Below, piece after piece: positions 48,301-57,065 of a DNA stretch of 64,000 bases. The notes beneath the pieces were generated by a model. That model ran no database searches. It was given only the letters and a program-made list of their open reading frames with translations, and was not told the DNA's origin. The stretch covers positions 1 to 64,000 of the forward strand of contig JAQVYY010000007.1 in the NCBI GenBank assembly GCA_028708425.1, written 5' to 3'. The position numbers and the translations under genes were made by a program. The DNA comes from Bacteroidales bacterium (GTDB lineage: Bacteria > Bacteroidota > Bacteroidia > Bacteroidales > Tenuifilaceae). The stretch's first letter is position 1; each line of letters starts with the position of its first letter.

Positions 48301-48398
48301 ATAATTCAAAGGCCGAGGGTGATGCGGCAGCTGGCATAGACTGGGGTACTTACCCGCTGGCACGATCCTATAATATTGGGATACAGATTAATTTTTAA
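45303..48398 (+). CDS. susC: SusC/RagA TonB-dependent outer-membrane transporter
   Basis: 1031 residues. Signal peptide ending SNGQT, a carboxypeptidase-like regulatory domain (about 30-110; VTGTITDDKGLGLPGVTI), the typical TonB-box-region phrase LDEVVVVGYGVQRKVDLTGSISSV (about 113-136 region), plug domain (about 120-235; DPLYIVDGVPT), then a 22-strand barrel ending YNIGIQINF. It imports long oligosaccharides captured by SusD, powered by TonB. Paired with susD 21 bp downstream, forming the core of the PUL. Confidence 0.97.
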   Translation: METIKKHIFWVLAVILFMPLLSNGQTHPEKVTGTITDDKGLGLPGVTIVIENTTLGTYSDIGGKYELSIPSDIKNPVLVYTFIGFETQTRIVGQNTKIDVTLLEESLVLDEVVVVGYGVQRKVDLTGSISSVDAEQIRAVPVAGIDQALQGRASGVNITHNTGMPGEGVNVRIRGVGSINSSNDPLYIVDGVPTVDALSVLSPNDIESISILKDAASSAIYGARANNGVILITTRKGAKGKSRIEISSQTGFQEHGPLTPMANRDQYIEMYNKAAINDNAFIDNPILLRGLIDNNLAASLPDVNHLEAIFRRGFIQNQTVSVSGGSDELTYLVSANLFEQEGIILGSHYEKYSGRMSLNSKVNDYIKLGTNINISKSDNNIIGSSGDGYGGNGGSVVRYALFRTPPIPIYDENNDFVDQPAYQQFFGDGYNPVGLAKKMNNNILQDRLFGDVNAHIQILPDLHFSSTVGMDRTNFNQRRFNENWGTNLRINNPNSLQISNGYFQSLTASNVFSYNKIFAEKHSVSAMIGTEAIRNNGYTDATTERDFPDQADYLVVLGNGLGSVVASENKWANSLLSVFGRANYIYDRKYLISFTLRRDGSSRFSPENRWGTFYSVSGAWRIDQESFMEDNDFFNMLKLRVGYGAIGNQEVGNYAYSDQIAPNFNYPFGEVASSGYAISILGNRNLRWETSTQVDVGIDISVMENRLSIILDYYRKITADMLVREPIPPSAGYASPAWVNNGEILNTGLEAEVNFRNKIGGVGLDISGNLAYLHNEVLSLSGPILGGRIDNGVFATRTEVGYPVGSFFLYEMDGIFQNDIGVITSALQGTNIHPGDVRYFDQNGDGFINENDRIHVGSAIPKFSTGFQIAADYKNFDFSVFWQGDFGHKIYYQVATDIEGFYRPFNVTMRYYEEHWTGEGTSNTQPRASWSGKANNTRPSTRFLENGSYLRLKNLQFGYTLPSKWISKLAMQHARVYFLAHNLLTFTKYPGLDPEMTTSDNSKAEGDAAAGIDWGTYPLARSYNIGIQINF

Positions 48399-48419
48399 AC
48401 AATTAAAATATAAATAGCC

Positions 48420-49895
48420 ATGTATAAATCATTCCGAATACTAATAATTGGTGCCGTTTTGCTGATGGGTTGCACCGATTTCCTTAACGAGGATATGGAG
48501 GGAATATATACAAGCACAACCTTTTATCAAACCGATGATCATGCCATGCTGGCCCTAACTGCAGCATATCAACCCATGAGCTTTACTGGCATTAAAAACC
48601 CTTTGTGGGTTTTTGGTGATGTGGCTTCCGATGATGCCATGAAGGGCGGAATTCCTGGCGATCAGAGTGAAATCGAGTTTATTGAACAGTTTTCATATAC
48701 TCGCGATAATGGATTTATTGAGAATATTTGGCAACGTTACTACGAGGGAATATCAAGAGCAAACGATGTAATTCATCGCTTAGAACCCGATGTAAGTACT
48801 GAGGTTAAGGAGTCCGTTATTGCCGAAGCTAAGTTCTTGAGGGCCTACTATTACTTCCATCTGGTGAATATTTTTGGCGAAATTCCGCTTAAAACAAAAC
48901 CAGCATATACCGCCGACGATTTGCATATAGCCACTTCACCTGTTGCTAAGGTGTATGAAAGAATAGAGGCTGATTTAGTTGATGCTTCTAACGTTTTGCC
49001 TGCCACTACTATAGAACATGGACGGGCAACTCAAGGAGCAGCGTTGGGATTACTTGCCAAGGTTTATCTTTTTCAGCAACAGTACCAGCTTTGCCTCGAT
49101 GTAATAGATGATATTGAACCGCTTGGCTATCTACTGATGCCCGTTTACAATCAAAATTTTAGGGTTGAAACTCAAAACAACTCTGAGTCGCTATTTGAGA
49201 TACAACACCTAAGCGGGCAGGATCCTTTTATGGGAAACTCGCTCAACCAATGGTTTGCTCCTCAGGCAGAGAATGGCTATTTCTTTAATGTTCCCACAGA
49301 GGATTTTGTAAATGCTTTTGAGGAAACAATTGGGGGAGTTTTCGATCCCAGACTCGATTATACCATCGGAAGGGAAGGAGCTACATGGATTAATGGTGAG
49401 CCCTTTAACCCGGCATGGTCACCCACTGGCTTTATTCAGAAAAAGCATCTTCAACCGTTATCCGAAATTCCTAAAGGCACCAAAGGTGATGGTGATCTCA
49501 ACTACGTGTTTATGAGATATGCTGAGGTGCTTCTTATGAAAGCCGAAGCCCTAAACGAATTAAATCAAGGTCACTTGGCACTAGCCCCTCTTAACGAGGT
49601 AAGAAAAAGAGCAAGGGAGAGCTACCTTTACGATGAATCGCTTGTTGGTTTTGGTACTATTCCAACCGATTTGCTCCCCGATATAACCACCACAGATCAA
49701 AATCAGTTGCGAGAAATTATTCGTAATGAAAGACGAGTGGAGTTAGGGTTTGAGTTTCATCGGTTTTACGATTTAATGCGCTATGGAAGCTCGTACGCTG
49801 AGAGCAAACTTGCTAACACAAACTTTATTTATGATAATCATCGCTTTTTCCCAATACCTCAAAATGAGGTTGATATTAATAATCAAATAAATTAA
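48420..49895 (+). CDS. susD: SusD/RagB glycan-binding lipoprotein
   Basis: 491 residues, lipoprotein signal with lipobox LLMGC (Cys 18). SusD-like features: ATTEAYDPM-type N-terminal helices (MLALTAAYQPMSFTGI), EAKFLRAYYYFHLVNIFGEIPL, RATQGAALGLLAKVYLF, and the RagB C-terminal region (YAEVLLMKAEALNEL ... NERRVELGFEFHRFYDLMRYG ... RFFPIPQNEVDIN). It binds the target glycan at the cell surface and passes it to SusC. Usual size. Confidence 0.97.
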   Translation: MYKSFRILIIGAVLLMGCTDFLNEDMEGIYTSTTFYQTDDHAMLALTAAYQPMSFTGIKNPLWVFGDVASDDAMKGGIPGDQSEIEFIEQFSYTRDNGFIENIWQRYYEGISRANDVIHRLEPDVSTEVKESVIAEAKFLRAYYYFHLVNIFGEIPLKTKPAYTADDLHIATSPVAKVYERIEADLVDASNVLPATTIEHGRATQGAALGLLAKVYLFQQQYQLCLDVIDDIEPLGYLLMPVYNQNFRVETQNNSESLFEIQHLSGQDPFMGNSLNQWFAPQAENGYFFNVPTEDFVNAFEETIGGVFDPRLDYTIGREGATWINGEPFNPAWSPTGFIQKKHLQPLSEIPKGTKGDGDLNYVFMRYAEVLLMKAEALNELNQGHLALAPLNEVRKRARESYLYDESLVGFGTIPTDLLPDITTTDQNQLREIIRNERRVELGFEFHRFYDLMRYGSSYAESKLANTNFIYDNHRFFPIPQNEVDINNQIN

Positions 49896-49929
49896 TTTTT
49901 TACTATTTACTAACCTAAAATTCAATCAA

Positions 49930-50976
49930 ATGAAAAAATTTAAATGGTTACATGTACTTATGATTGCTTTTATTGCAGGTAGTTTAATTACTTTTAACTC
50001 CTGCGATGATAAGGAAGATCCTGATGTGGTAGATAAGACTGAACTTGCTGCAAAAATTACAACAGCAGAAGAGCTTATCGCTAGCACTGAGGAAGGAACT
50101 GCCGAAGGTCAATATCTAATTGGCTCACAAGCCGTTCTTCAGGCTGTAATTGATGCTGCAAAAGTGGTTAACAACAACCCTGAAGCAACACAATCTGAGG
50201 TTGACAACACGGTAATCGCCCTCGATGCGGCTATTGCCGTATATGAATCAAAGGTTGTTGAGGCAATAGCTCCTGAGGCACTTGTGGGGCATTGGACATT
50301 CGATGATGGTACTGGTACAACTCTTACCGATTACTCTGGTAACGAGTTCCACGGAACGCTTATGAGCGGAGCCAATACTTGGGGCGGAGGACTGCCAGAA
50401 TGGACAGCCGACCGTTATGGTAATGCAGCAAAAGCACTTTCGTTTAATGAGGGAGCGTATGTAAATATTCCAAACAACGCGGCTTTCTCTCCTGCAACAA
50501 TATCCATTGCGCTTTGGATTAATGCTACTGAAATACTTGAAAATAACCGTTTTATTGGGCTCCATTCATGGAATGGTTACAAGTTCCAACTACAATCGGT
50601 AAACAAGGCTTTCTTTACTGTTGCAACTACCGAAGGTATCTTCGATAAGGATACCGATCCCCCATTAGATATTGATACTTGGTATCATGTTGCTGTTACC
50701 GTGGGCAATGGAAATATGACTTTCTATATAAATGGTACTGAATCACAGGTATGGGATGATGTGCCTGGAACCCTTGTTTCTTCTCCCAACGATTTGGTAT
50801 TTGGTAGAGACTCTGATGAGTATGCCGCTGATGATTCAAACTATGACGTAGATCAAATTATTCCACTTCCTTGGGGTGGATATTTCCATGGTATAATGGA
50901 TGAGGTAAGAATTTATAGTACCGTTCTTACTGCTGCGCAGATACAATCGATTTATAACTTGGAAAAACCAGAATAA
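49930..50976 (+). CDS. FIVAR/LamG surface lipoprotein of the PUL
   Basis: 348 residues. Signal with a lipobox-like FNSC (Cys 26), a small three-helix FIVAR-like domain (about 38-108; LAAKITTAEELIASTEEG) and a LamG/concanavalin-like domain (about 115-345; LVGHWTFDDGTGTTLTDYSG ... GIMDEVRIYSTVLTAAQI). LamG domains bind sugars, so this is probably a surface glycan-binding protein in the position often called SusE/SusF-like. The closest internal relative is the LamG region of the T9SS protein at 37704. It is the last gene before the terminator at 51008. Confidence 0.88.
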   Translation: MKKFKWLHVLMIAFIAGSLITFNSCDDKEDPDVVDKTELAAKITTAEELIASTEEGTAEGQYLIGSQAVLQAVIDAAKVVNNNPEATQSEVDNTVIALDAAIAVYESKVVEAIAPEALVGHWTFDDGTGTTLTDYSGNEFHGTLMSGANTWGGGLPEWTADRYGNAAKALSFNEGAYVNIPNNAAFSPATISIALWINATEILENNRFIGLHSWNGYKFQLQSVNKAFFTVATTEGIFDKDTDPPLDIDTWYHVAVTVGNGNMTFYINGTESQVWDDVPGTLVSSPNDLVFGRDSDEYAADDSNYDVDQIIPLPWGGYFHGIMDEVRIYSTVLTAAQIQSIYNLEKPE

Positions 50977-51007
50977 CATGGTTTTGTAAATAGAGCGATG
51001 CTGTGAG

Positions 51008-51055
51008 AAGGCTCAGGTTATTCATCGAAATATGATGAACCCTGGGCCTTTTTTC
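51008..51055 (+). terminator. Terminator after the FIVAR/LamG gene
   Basis: An AAGGCTCAGGTT/AACCCTGGGCCTT stem of about 18 bp with one bulge and a TTTTTT tail. It would end most transcripts of the susC-susD operon before the GH13 gene. Confidence 0.8.
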
Positions 51056-51109
51056 TAGTACTATGAATAACCCAAAATTACTTTTATGCTGATATTAAGA
51101 TCGAAATTT

Positions 51110-52723
51110 ATGAAACCTTACCGCTTGTTGTACTCAATCATTCTATTTGTTCTCGTTACAACCGCTTGCACCAAAGATGAACCAATCTGGTGGAAAGAAA
51201 CGGTTTTTTACCAAATCTACATGCCTTCGTTTCAGGATAGCGACGGGAATGGGTATAGCGATTTTGATGGAATGACATCTAGGCTCGATTATTTAGACTC
51301 GCTGGGCGTTAAAGGGATTTGGCTTACGCCTTTTTACTCCTCTCCTAAAGTGGATAACGGGTACGATATTGCTAATTTTTACCAGGTTGATTCTACGTAT
51401 GGAACCTTAGATGATTTCAAAACATTTATCAATATAGCGCATAGCAAGGGCATTAAGGTAATTGTTGATATGGTTGTAAACCACACGTCAACACAGTGCG
51501 AATGGTTTCAAGAATCTCGAAAATCGGTAGATAACCCGTACCGTAACTATTACATTTGGCGTAGTGAGCCAAATAATTGGGAATCTTTTTTTGGTGGCAG
51601 TGCCTGGGAGTTCGACTCAATCACAAATCAGTATTACTACCATCAGTTTGATAAAACGATGCCCGATCTAAACTGGGCCAATCCTGCCCTGATAGAAGAG
51701 ATTCAGAACGTACTCCGCTTTTGGCTCGATTTGGGTGTTGATGGATTTAGGCTCGATGTAATAAACTTTCTTACTACAGATGGTGTAACGCTTGATAATC
51801 CAACGATCAACGGTGAACAGAAGCATATTTATGATATAAATCAACCAGGGATTAAAGATGCCCTGAGGTTAATTAAAGCTACAATTAATGAATACGACAA
51901 TAGGTTTGTAGTTGGCGAAATTGGCAGCGATGAACTAAAAGTTCTTCACCAATACCAGTCGCCTGAACTGATGGACGTGGTTTTCAACTTTAATTTTGGA
52001 AGCATTCCCGAGTTCTCCGTTCAACGAATTTTTAACGAGCTGCTAAACATGGAGGATAGCCTCAGCAACTACCCTACCCTGTTTTTTGGAAGTCATGATA
52101 TGCCCCGACTAATTAATCGGTTGGCCAATGAGGATACTTCGCTTGCAAAAGCACTTGCTGCGCTTATTATAACGGCTAAGGGTGTTCCCTTTATATACTA
52201 TGGCGAGGAGATAGGAATGCAGAATATTGAGGCTAAAACATTCGATGAGATTGTTGATATTCAAGCTAAAACTCAGTATAAAATAGCACTAAATAAGGGG
52301 TTTGCTCCTGCCGATGCCCTGGCAGAGGCCAATAAACATAACAGGGACCGATCGCGGAGCCCAATGCAATGGAATAGTAAAAAAAATGCAGGTTTTACTA
52401 CGGGTAAACCCTGGATTCGACTCCACTATAACTACGTAGAAAACAATGTTGAATCGTTAAAAAATATTGAAGGGTCTATATTTAATACCTATAAGAACTT
52501 AATCGCCCTGAGAAATAAAGAGAAAACTCTTCAGTATGGTCAATACGAGAAGCTTAGACTAAAAGAAAATAGATTTTATCTTACACGAACTCATAAGGAT
52601 GAACGAATTTCAGTAATTATAAATTTTTCCGATGCTATTAAAGTTGACATCCCAAAATCTGCCGAAATATTTATGGGCGATAGCATTCTTCTTTCCAACG
52701 ATTTTTTAATCTTTAAACACTAA
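51110..52723 (+). CDS. GH13 alpha-amylase/alpha-glucosidase family lipoprotein
   Basis: 537 residues from MKPYRLLYSIILFVLVTTAC, a lipoprotein signal with Cys 20; an upstream ATG at 51086 would add 8 residues. The (beta/alpha)8 domain shows the conserved regions DMVVNHTS (I), GFRLDVINF with the nucleophile Asp (about 214), GEI with the acid Glu (about 270) and SHD with the third acid (about 329). Its sequence around WWKETVFYQIYMPSFQD and DRSRSPMQWN resembles oligo-1,6-glucosidase/alpha-glucosidase subfamilies, so it probably removes glucose from alpha-glucosides. It lies just after a terminator in the PUL and likely has its own promoter, although none is clear. Confidence 0.93.
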   Translation: MKPYRLLYSIILFVLVTTACTKDEPIWWKETVFYQIYMPSFQDSDGNGYSDFDGMTSRLDYLDSLGVKGIWLTPFYSSPKVDNGYDIANFYQVDSTYGTLDDFKTFINIAHSKGIKVIVDMVVNHTSTQCEWFQESRKSVDNPYRNYYIWRSEPNNWESFFGGSAWEFDSITNQYYYHQFDKTMPDLNWANPALIEEIQNVLRFWLDLGVDGFRLDVINFLTTDGVTLDNPTINGEQKHIYDINQPGIKDALRLIKATINEYDNRFVVGEIGSDELKVLHQYQSPELMDVVFNFNFGSIPEFSVQRIFNELLNMEDSLSNYPTLFFGSHDMPRLINRLANEDTSLAKALAALIITAKGVPFIYYGEEIGMQNIEAKTFDEIVDIQAKTQYKIALNKGFAPADALAEANKHNRDRSRSPMQWNSKKNAGFTTGKPWIRLHYNYVENNVESLKNIEGSIFNTYKNLIALRNKEKTLQYGQYEKLRLKENRFYLTRTHKDERISVIINFSDAIKVDIPKSAEIFMGDSILLSNDFLIFKH

Positions 52724-53201
52724 CACCTGTTTAATTACTCTTTCTCTTTATCTATATTTTCGATTCTTTGTAATAACGACCCTAATATTTCTATTATATA
52801 AAGCTGTTAACATAATGTTTAAATGCTGTTAATTCTTTTGTTGCTTAAAAAGCATAACATATTTTGGCTTTTCCAACTCTTGTTATGTATACTAAATTAT
52901 TTGAATTATAAAATAGCTTACATCAAAAACTCATCACTAATTACCCGCTGATTATCAACAAGAAAAAGTCTCTTAAAACCATTAACTTTATTATAAACAA
53001 TAGGCCATCAACACTTGTTAATAAGATGCGGAAAGAGCTGATGTTCAAGAAAAGTATTTGTTAATTATATGTTAAGTGTTTGTTATCCCACTTTTAATAA
53101 CGAATTTTGCAAGCGGAATAAAAATCTTTTTTACACCCTATCAACAGGATAACATCATCATTGGGTTTTAAAATTTTTATTAAAAAAAAGATAATAATAT
53201 A
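52724..53201. other. AT-rich gene-free spacer with DnaA-box-like 9-mers
   Basis: 478 bp, very AT-rich. 9-mers one or two bases from the DnaA box TTATCCACA: TTATCAACA (52952), TTATAAACA (52991), TTATTAACA on minus (53016-53024) and CTATCAACA (53138), plus GGGATAACA on minus (53081-53089). It may be a replication-related or regulatory region; no gene, no clear TAnnTTTG box for nadA. Confidence 0.4.
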
Positions 53202-54209
53202 ATGTCTGTTAATAACTCTTCTTTAAATCTCGAAAAAGGATTTATTGATTTACCAATAGATTCAAATATTAATCTTGTACAAGAGATTAATAAGCTCAAA
53301 AAAGAAAAGAACGCCGTAATTCTCGCACATTATTACCAGAATAGCGAGGTTCAGGATATTGCCGATTATATTGGCGATAGCCTTGGTTTATCGCAAAAAG
53401 CAGCCGATACCGATGCCGATATTATACTGTATGCCGGTGTAAACTTTATGGCAGAAACGGCCAAAATGCTGTCGCCCAATAAAAAGGTGTTAATTCCCGA
53501 TTTAAATGCTGGTTGTAGTCTAGCGGATTCTTGTCCGCCCGACGAGTTTTCAGCCTTTAAAAAGGCGCATCCCAACCATATCGTTGTTACCTATGTAAAT
53601 ACCACGGCCAAAATAAAAGCTCTTTCAGATGTTTGCTGCACATCGACAAATGCAGTACAAATAGTTGAAAGTTTTTCCAAAGATACTCCGCTTATTTTTG
53701 CTCCCGATAAAAATTTAGGAAATTATATTAAGCGAGTTACTAACAGGAATAAAATGGTGATTTGGGATGGTGCATGTCACGTACATGAGGATTTCTCATT
53801 AGAACGTATTTTAGAGCTAAAAAAACAGCATCCAAACGCAAGGGTAATTGCACATCCCGAATGTAGAAAACCAGTACAATTAGTTTCCGATTTCGTGGGT
53901 TCAACCTCGGCTTTACTTAATTATGTTATTAAAAATGAGTGCAACGAGTTTATAGTTGCTACCGAATGGGGAATACTACACCAAATGCAGCAGGCATGTC
54001 CAAATAAAACTTTTATTCCTGCCCCACCAACCGATAGCACCTGTGGATGTAATGAGTGTAACTTTATGAAGCTAATAACCTTACAAAAAATTTACCTAAC
54101 TTTAAAGTACGAATTACCTGAGGTAACACTCGAAGAGAACCTGAGACAACAAGCGGTTAAACCTATTCAGCGAATGCTGGATATATCAAAAAAAGTGGGA
54201 CTTATATAA
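53202..54209 (+). CDS. nadA: Quinolinate synthase
   Basis: 335 residues, cytoplasmic. It condenses iminoaspartate with dihydroxyacetone phosphate to quinolinate for NAD synthesis, using a 4Fe-4S cluster. Three triad regions typical of NadA are visible: [51 protein letters not shown] (Cys), and HPEC (Cys) plus [10 protein letters not shown] (Cys). Start [14 protein letters not shown]; an A-rich leader. One base before ruvB, so they form a pair. The N-terminal 25 residues are somewhat longer than in E. coli. Confidence 0.97.
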   Translation: MSVNNSSLNLEKGFIDLPIDSNINLVQEINKLKKEKNAVILAHYYQNSEVQDIADYIGDSLGLSQKAADTDADIILYAGVNFMAETAKMLSPNKKVLIPDLNAGCSLADSCPPDEFSAFKKAHPNHIVVTYVNTTAKIKALSDVCCTSTNAVQIVESFSKDTPLIFAPDKNLGNYIKRVTNRNKMVIWDGACHVHEDFSLERILELKKQHPNARVIAHPECRKPVQLVSDFVGSTSALLNYVIKNECNEFIVATEWGILHQMQQACPNKTFIPAPPTDSTCGCNECNFMKLITLQKIYLTLKYELPEVTLEENLRQQAVKPIQRMLDISKKVGLI

Positions 54210-54210
54210 A

Positions 54211-55233
54211 ATGGATAACGACGATATTTTTAGAAACGAAAATATATCCGAAGGAGAAAGGGAACTTGAAAAAAGGGTAAGGCCCGATGAGTTTAATGAT
54301 TTTAAGGGGCAGGAAAAGATAGTAGATAATCTAAAGATTTTTGTTGCTGCAGCCAAAATGCGTGATGAGGCGCTTGACCATGTTTTACTACACGGCCCCC
54401 CAGGTTTAGGAAAAACTACCCTTGCCTATATTATTGCCAATGAGCTGGGTGTAAGTCTGAAATTAACGAGTGGACCAGTTTTAGATAAACCCGCCGATTT
54501 AGCGGGCCTGTTAACCAACCTAGAAAAAGGGGATGTTCTATTTATTGATGAGATTCACCGTTTGAGCCCTATAGTAGAGGAGTACTTATACTCTGCTATG
54601 GAGGATTATAGCATAGATATCTTAATCGATAAAGGGCCCAGTGCGCGAAGTATTCAGATAGAATTAGACCCTTTTACCCTAATTGGAGCAACAACCCGAA
54701 GCGGTTTATTAACAAGCCCACTACGTGCACGATTTAGCATAAAATCTTTATTAGAGTATTACGATTCATCCGTTATAAAGCGTATAGTAGTTAGGTCGGC
54801 AGGTATACTAAATATAGAAATATCTGAGGAGGCAGCAATCGAAATTTCGCTTAGAAGCAGAGGCACCCCTAGGATTGCCAATGCCCTTTTACGTAGGGTT
54901 AGAGATTTTGCTCAGGTAAAAGGCAACGGCACAATTGATATTGATATTGCCAAAATAGCCCTTGATGCCTTATGTATCGATAAGAGAGGTTTAGATGAGA
55001 TGGATAATAGGATACTTTCTACAATTATCCATAAATTTAACGGAGGCCCAGTGGGTTTAAATACAATATCAACCGCGGTGAGCGAAGAAAGCGGAACTAT
55101 AGAGGAGGTTTACGAACCATTTTTAATAAAGGAGGGTTTTTTAAAAAGAACCCCGCGTGGTCGTGAGGTAACGCCTTTAGCATTAAAACATTTGGGAATA
55201 GAGGGTCTTCAGAATCAGGGTTTACTTTTTTAA
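54211..55233 (+). CDS. ruvB: Holliday junction branch migration DNA helicase RuvB
   Basis: 340 residues. AAA+ motor of RuvABC recombination. Walker [10 protein letters not shown] (about 65), Walker [10 protein letters not shown] (about 111-119), sensor 1 [17 protein letters not shown], sensor 2 ([17 protein letters not shown]) and the winged helix C-terminus ([21 protein letters not shown]). Follows nadA by one base and convergent to the Crp/Fnr gene. Confidence 0.98.
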   Translation: MDNDDIFRNENISEGERELEKRVRPDEFNDFKGQEKIVDNLKIFVAAAKMRDEALDHVLLHGPPGLGKTTLAYIIANELGVSLKLTSGPVLDKPADLAGLLTNLEKGDVLFIDEIHRLSPIVEEYLYSAMEDYSIDILIDKGPSARSIQIELDPFTLIGATTRSGLLTSPLRARFSIKSLLEYYDSSVIKRIVVRSAGILNIEISEEAAIEISLRSRGTPRIANALLRRVRDFAQVKGNGTIDIDIAKIALDALCIDKRGLDEMDNRILSTIIHKFNGGPVGLNTISTAVSEESGTIEEVYEPFLIKEGFLKRTPRGREVTPLALKHLGIEGLQNQGLLF

Positions 55234-55267
55234 CCCGCACTATATTGATTCTAATACAGAGTTTGGT

Positions 55268-55966
55268 TTAATTGAACGCCTTCGACAGTTTTTGAAGGTA
55301 GGGTTTGTTTTTTAGCGCAAGCTGCTTTCCTTTCATGCTAATAATTTTCTCTCGTCTAAATTCCGAAAGTAAACGAATAACCGATTCGGTTGCAGTTCCT
55401 ACAATATTTGCTATCTCCTCGCGGGTAAGAATAATATTTAGATAACCTTCTTCAGTAACGCCAAATGTTTCTTCAAGCATAAGAAGCGTTTCTGCAAGAC
55501 GCTCGCGAACGGTTTTTTGAGCAATATCTTTTATAAAACTATTGGCCTGATTTAGCTCACGGCAGGTTAATTTTAGAAGGTGTAGCGCAAAATTACCATT
55601 GGTTTTCACTAGCTCTATTATAACATTCGAAGGGATTTGACATACTATTGCATTCTGTATAGCTTCTGCGGTTGTACATGCAGCTTCGTTACTTAAAATG
55701 GAGCGATATCCAGTAATATCTCCCGAACGAGCGAAAGCTACAATCTGTTCCTTTCCATCGGAGCCAGTTTTATATATTTTTAGCACCCCTTTACAAATGC
55801 AATATACACCCATTATCCGGCTAGTTTCCTTGTAAAGGATGCTACCCTTTTTATACTCGTTACAAATCTTTTGTTCCTCTAGGTACTGCGATTGCTCGTT
55901 ATTTAATGTTTTAAATAGCCTATTTATTGATGAAAGGCACGGATTGCAGTTTTCTATCTGTTCCAT
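55268..55966 (-). CDS. Crp/Fnr family transcription regulator
   Basis: 232 residues. Cyclic-nucleotide-binding-like beta barrel (about 25-140), dimer helix (about 145-170), and a winged helix-turn-helix (about 180-225; ILTREEIANIVGTATESVIRLLSEFRREKII). Cys pair CNPC at 7-10 near the N-terminus, with further Cys (KIC, YCIC, AAC, VC), could suggest an FNR-like redox role, but this is only a possibility. It is alone, with 34 bp between its end and ruvB and no terminator. Targets cannot be inferred. Confidence 0.9.
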   Translation of the reverse strand: MEQIENCNPCLSSINRLFKTLNNEQSQYLEEQKICNEYKKGSILYKETSRIMGVYCICKGVLKIYKTGSDGKEQIVAFARSGDITGYRSILSNEAACTTAEAIQNAIVCQIPSNVIIELVKTNGNFALHLLKLTCRELNQANSFIKDIAQKTVRERLAETLLMLEETFGVTEEGYLNIILTREEIANIVGTATESVIRLLSEFRREKIISMKGKQLALKNKPYLQKLSKAFN

Positions 55967-56036
55967 TTTAATACTCCATTAAGTAGTACAAAACATAATA
56001 AAATATTGGATAGTTTACATATAAAAAGCTCGTATA

Positions 56037-57056
56037 TTATAGTACGCTTTTAAACTGATTTAAGAATCGGTAATCATTTTCAAAGTATAAACGTAGGTCT
56101 TTAATTTGATACTTAATCATAGCAATTCGTTCAATTCCCATTCCGAAAGCGTAACCAGAGTATTTTTTAGAGTCGATATTACAATTTTCTAGCACATTTT
56201 TATCTACCATACCGCAACCGAGAATTTCTAACCAACCGGTGTGTTTACACACGGCACAACCTTTACCACCGCATAGGTTGCAGCTTACATCCATTTCGGC
56301 AGAGGGTTCGGTAAAAGGAAAGTAGGAAGGTCTGAGACGAATTTTAATCTCATCACCAAAAAGTTCTTGCGCAAAAAATAGCAGGGTTTGTTTTAAATCG
56401 CTAAACGAAACATTTTCATCAACGTAAAGACCCTCTATTTGATGAAAAATACAATGGGCGCGTGCCGAAATCGCCTCGTTTCTAAAAACTCTTCCTGGGC
56501 ATATTACTCTGATAGGAGGTTTCTGCTTTTCCATTACCCTAACCTGTACCGATGATGTGTGTGTTCGGAGTAAAATATCGGGTTTGTTTTCAATAAAAAA
56601 AGTATCCTGCATATCGCGAGCTGGATGTTCTTCAGCAAAATTTAATGAGCTAAAAACATGCCAGTCATCCTCAATTTCTGGCCCTTCGGCAATACTAAAA
56701 CCTAAGGTTTTAAAAATGTCGTAAAGTTCCTCCTTTACTAAGGATATTGGGTGTCGACTACCAAATTTAAAGGGGTATCCTGGAAGACTTAAATCTAAAT
56801 TACTAAATTTTTCGTCACTTACTTCCAAGTTTTCTTTTAGGGATGCTATTTTATCAATAGCGGTATTTTTAAGGTTGTTTACTAGTTTTCCAATCTCCTT
56901 TTTCTCATTATCAGCAACGTATCTAAACTCAGAAAAAAGTTGGGTTATCTGCCCCTTTTTACCCAGCAGCGCAACCCTCATTTCCTCTAGTTCTTTTAGG
57001 TTACTTACCTGATACTTTTCTATTTTTTCGCGTATTTCCGATATTTTACTTCGCAT
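56037..57056 (-). CDS. pheS: Phenylalanyl-tRNA synthetase alpha subunit
   Basis: 339 residues. With PheT it charges tRNA-Phe. Coiled-coil tRNA-binding N-terminus (about 1-95), class II catalytic core with motif 2 (VFRNEAISARAHCIFHQIEGLYVDENVSF region) and motif 3 (GYAFGMGIERIAMIKY). A zinc-like Cys group CNLCGGKGCAVC (about 266-277) occurs in many bacterial PheS proteins. Nine bases downstream of the cyclophilin gene, so cotranscribed. pheT is elsewhere. Confidence 0.97.
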   Translation of the reverse strand: MRSKISEIREKIEKYQVSNLKELEEMRVALLGKKGQITQLFSEFRYVADNEKKEIGKLVNNLKNTAIDKIASLKENLEVSDEKFSNLDLSLPGYPFKFGSRHPISLVKEELYDIFKTLGFSIAEGPEIEDDWHVFSSLNFAEEHPARDMQDTFFIENKPDILLRTHTSSVQVRVMEKQKPPIRVICPGRVFRNEAISARAHCIFHQIEGLYVDENVSFSDLKQTLLFFAQELFGDEIKIRLRPSYFPFTEPSAEMDVSCNLCGGKGCAVCKHTGWLEILGCGMVDKNVLENCNIDSKKYSGYAFGMGIERIAMIKYQIKDLRLYFENDYRFLNQFKSVL

Positions 57057-57065
57057 TGTTCGTTA

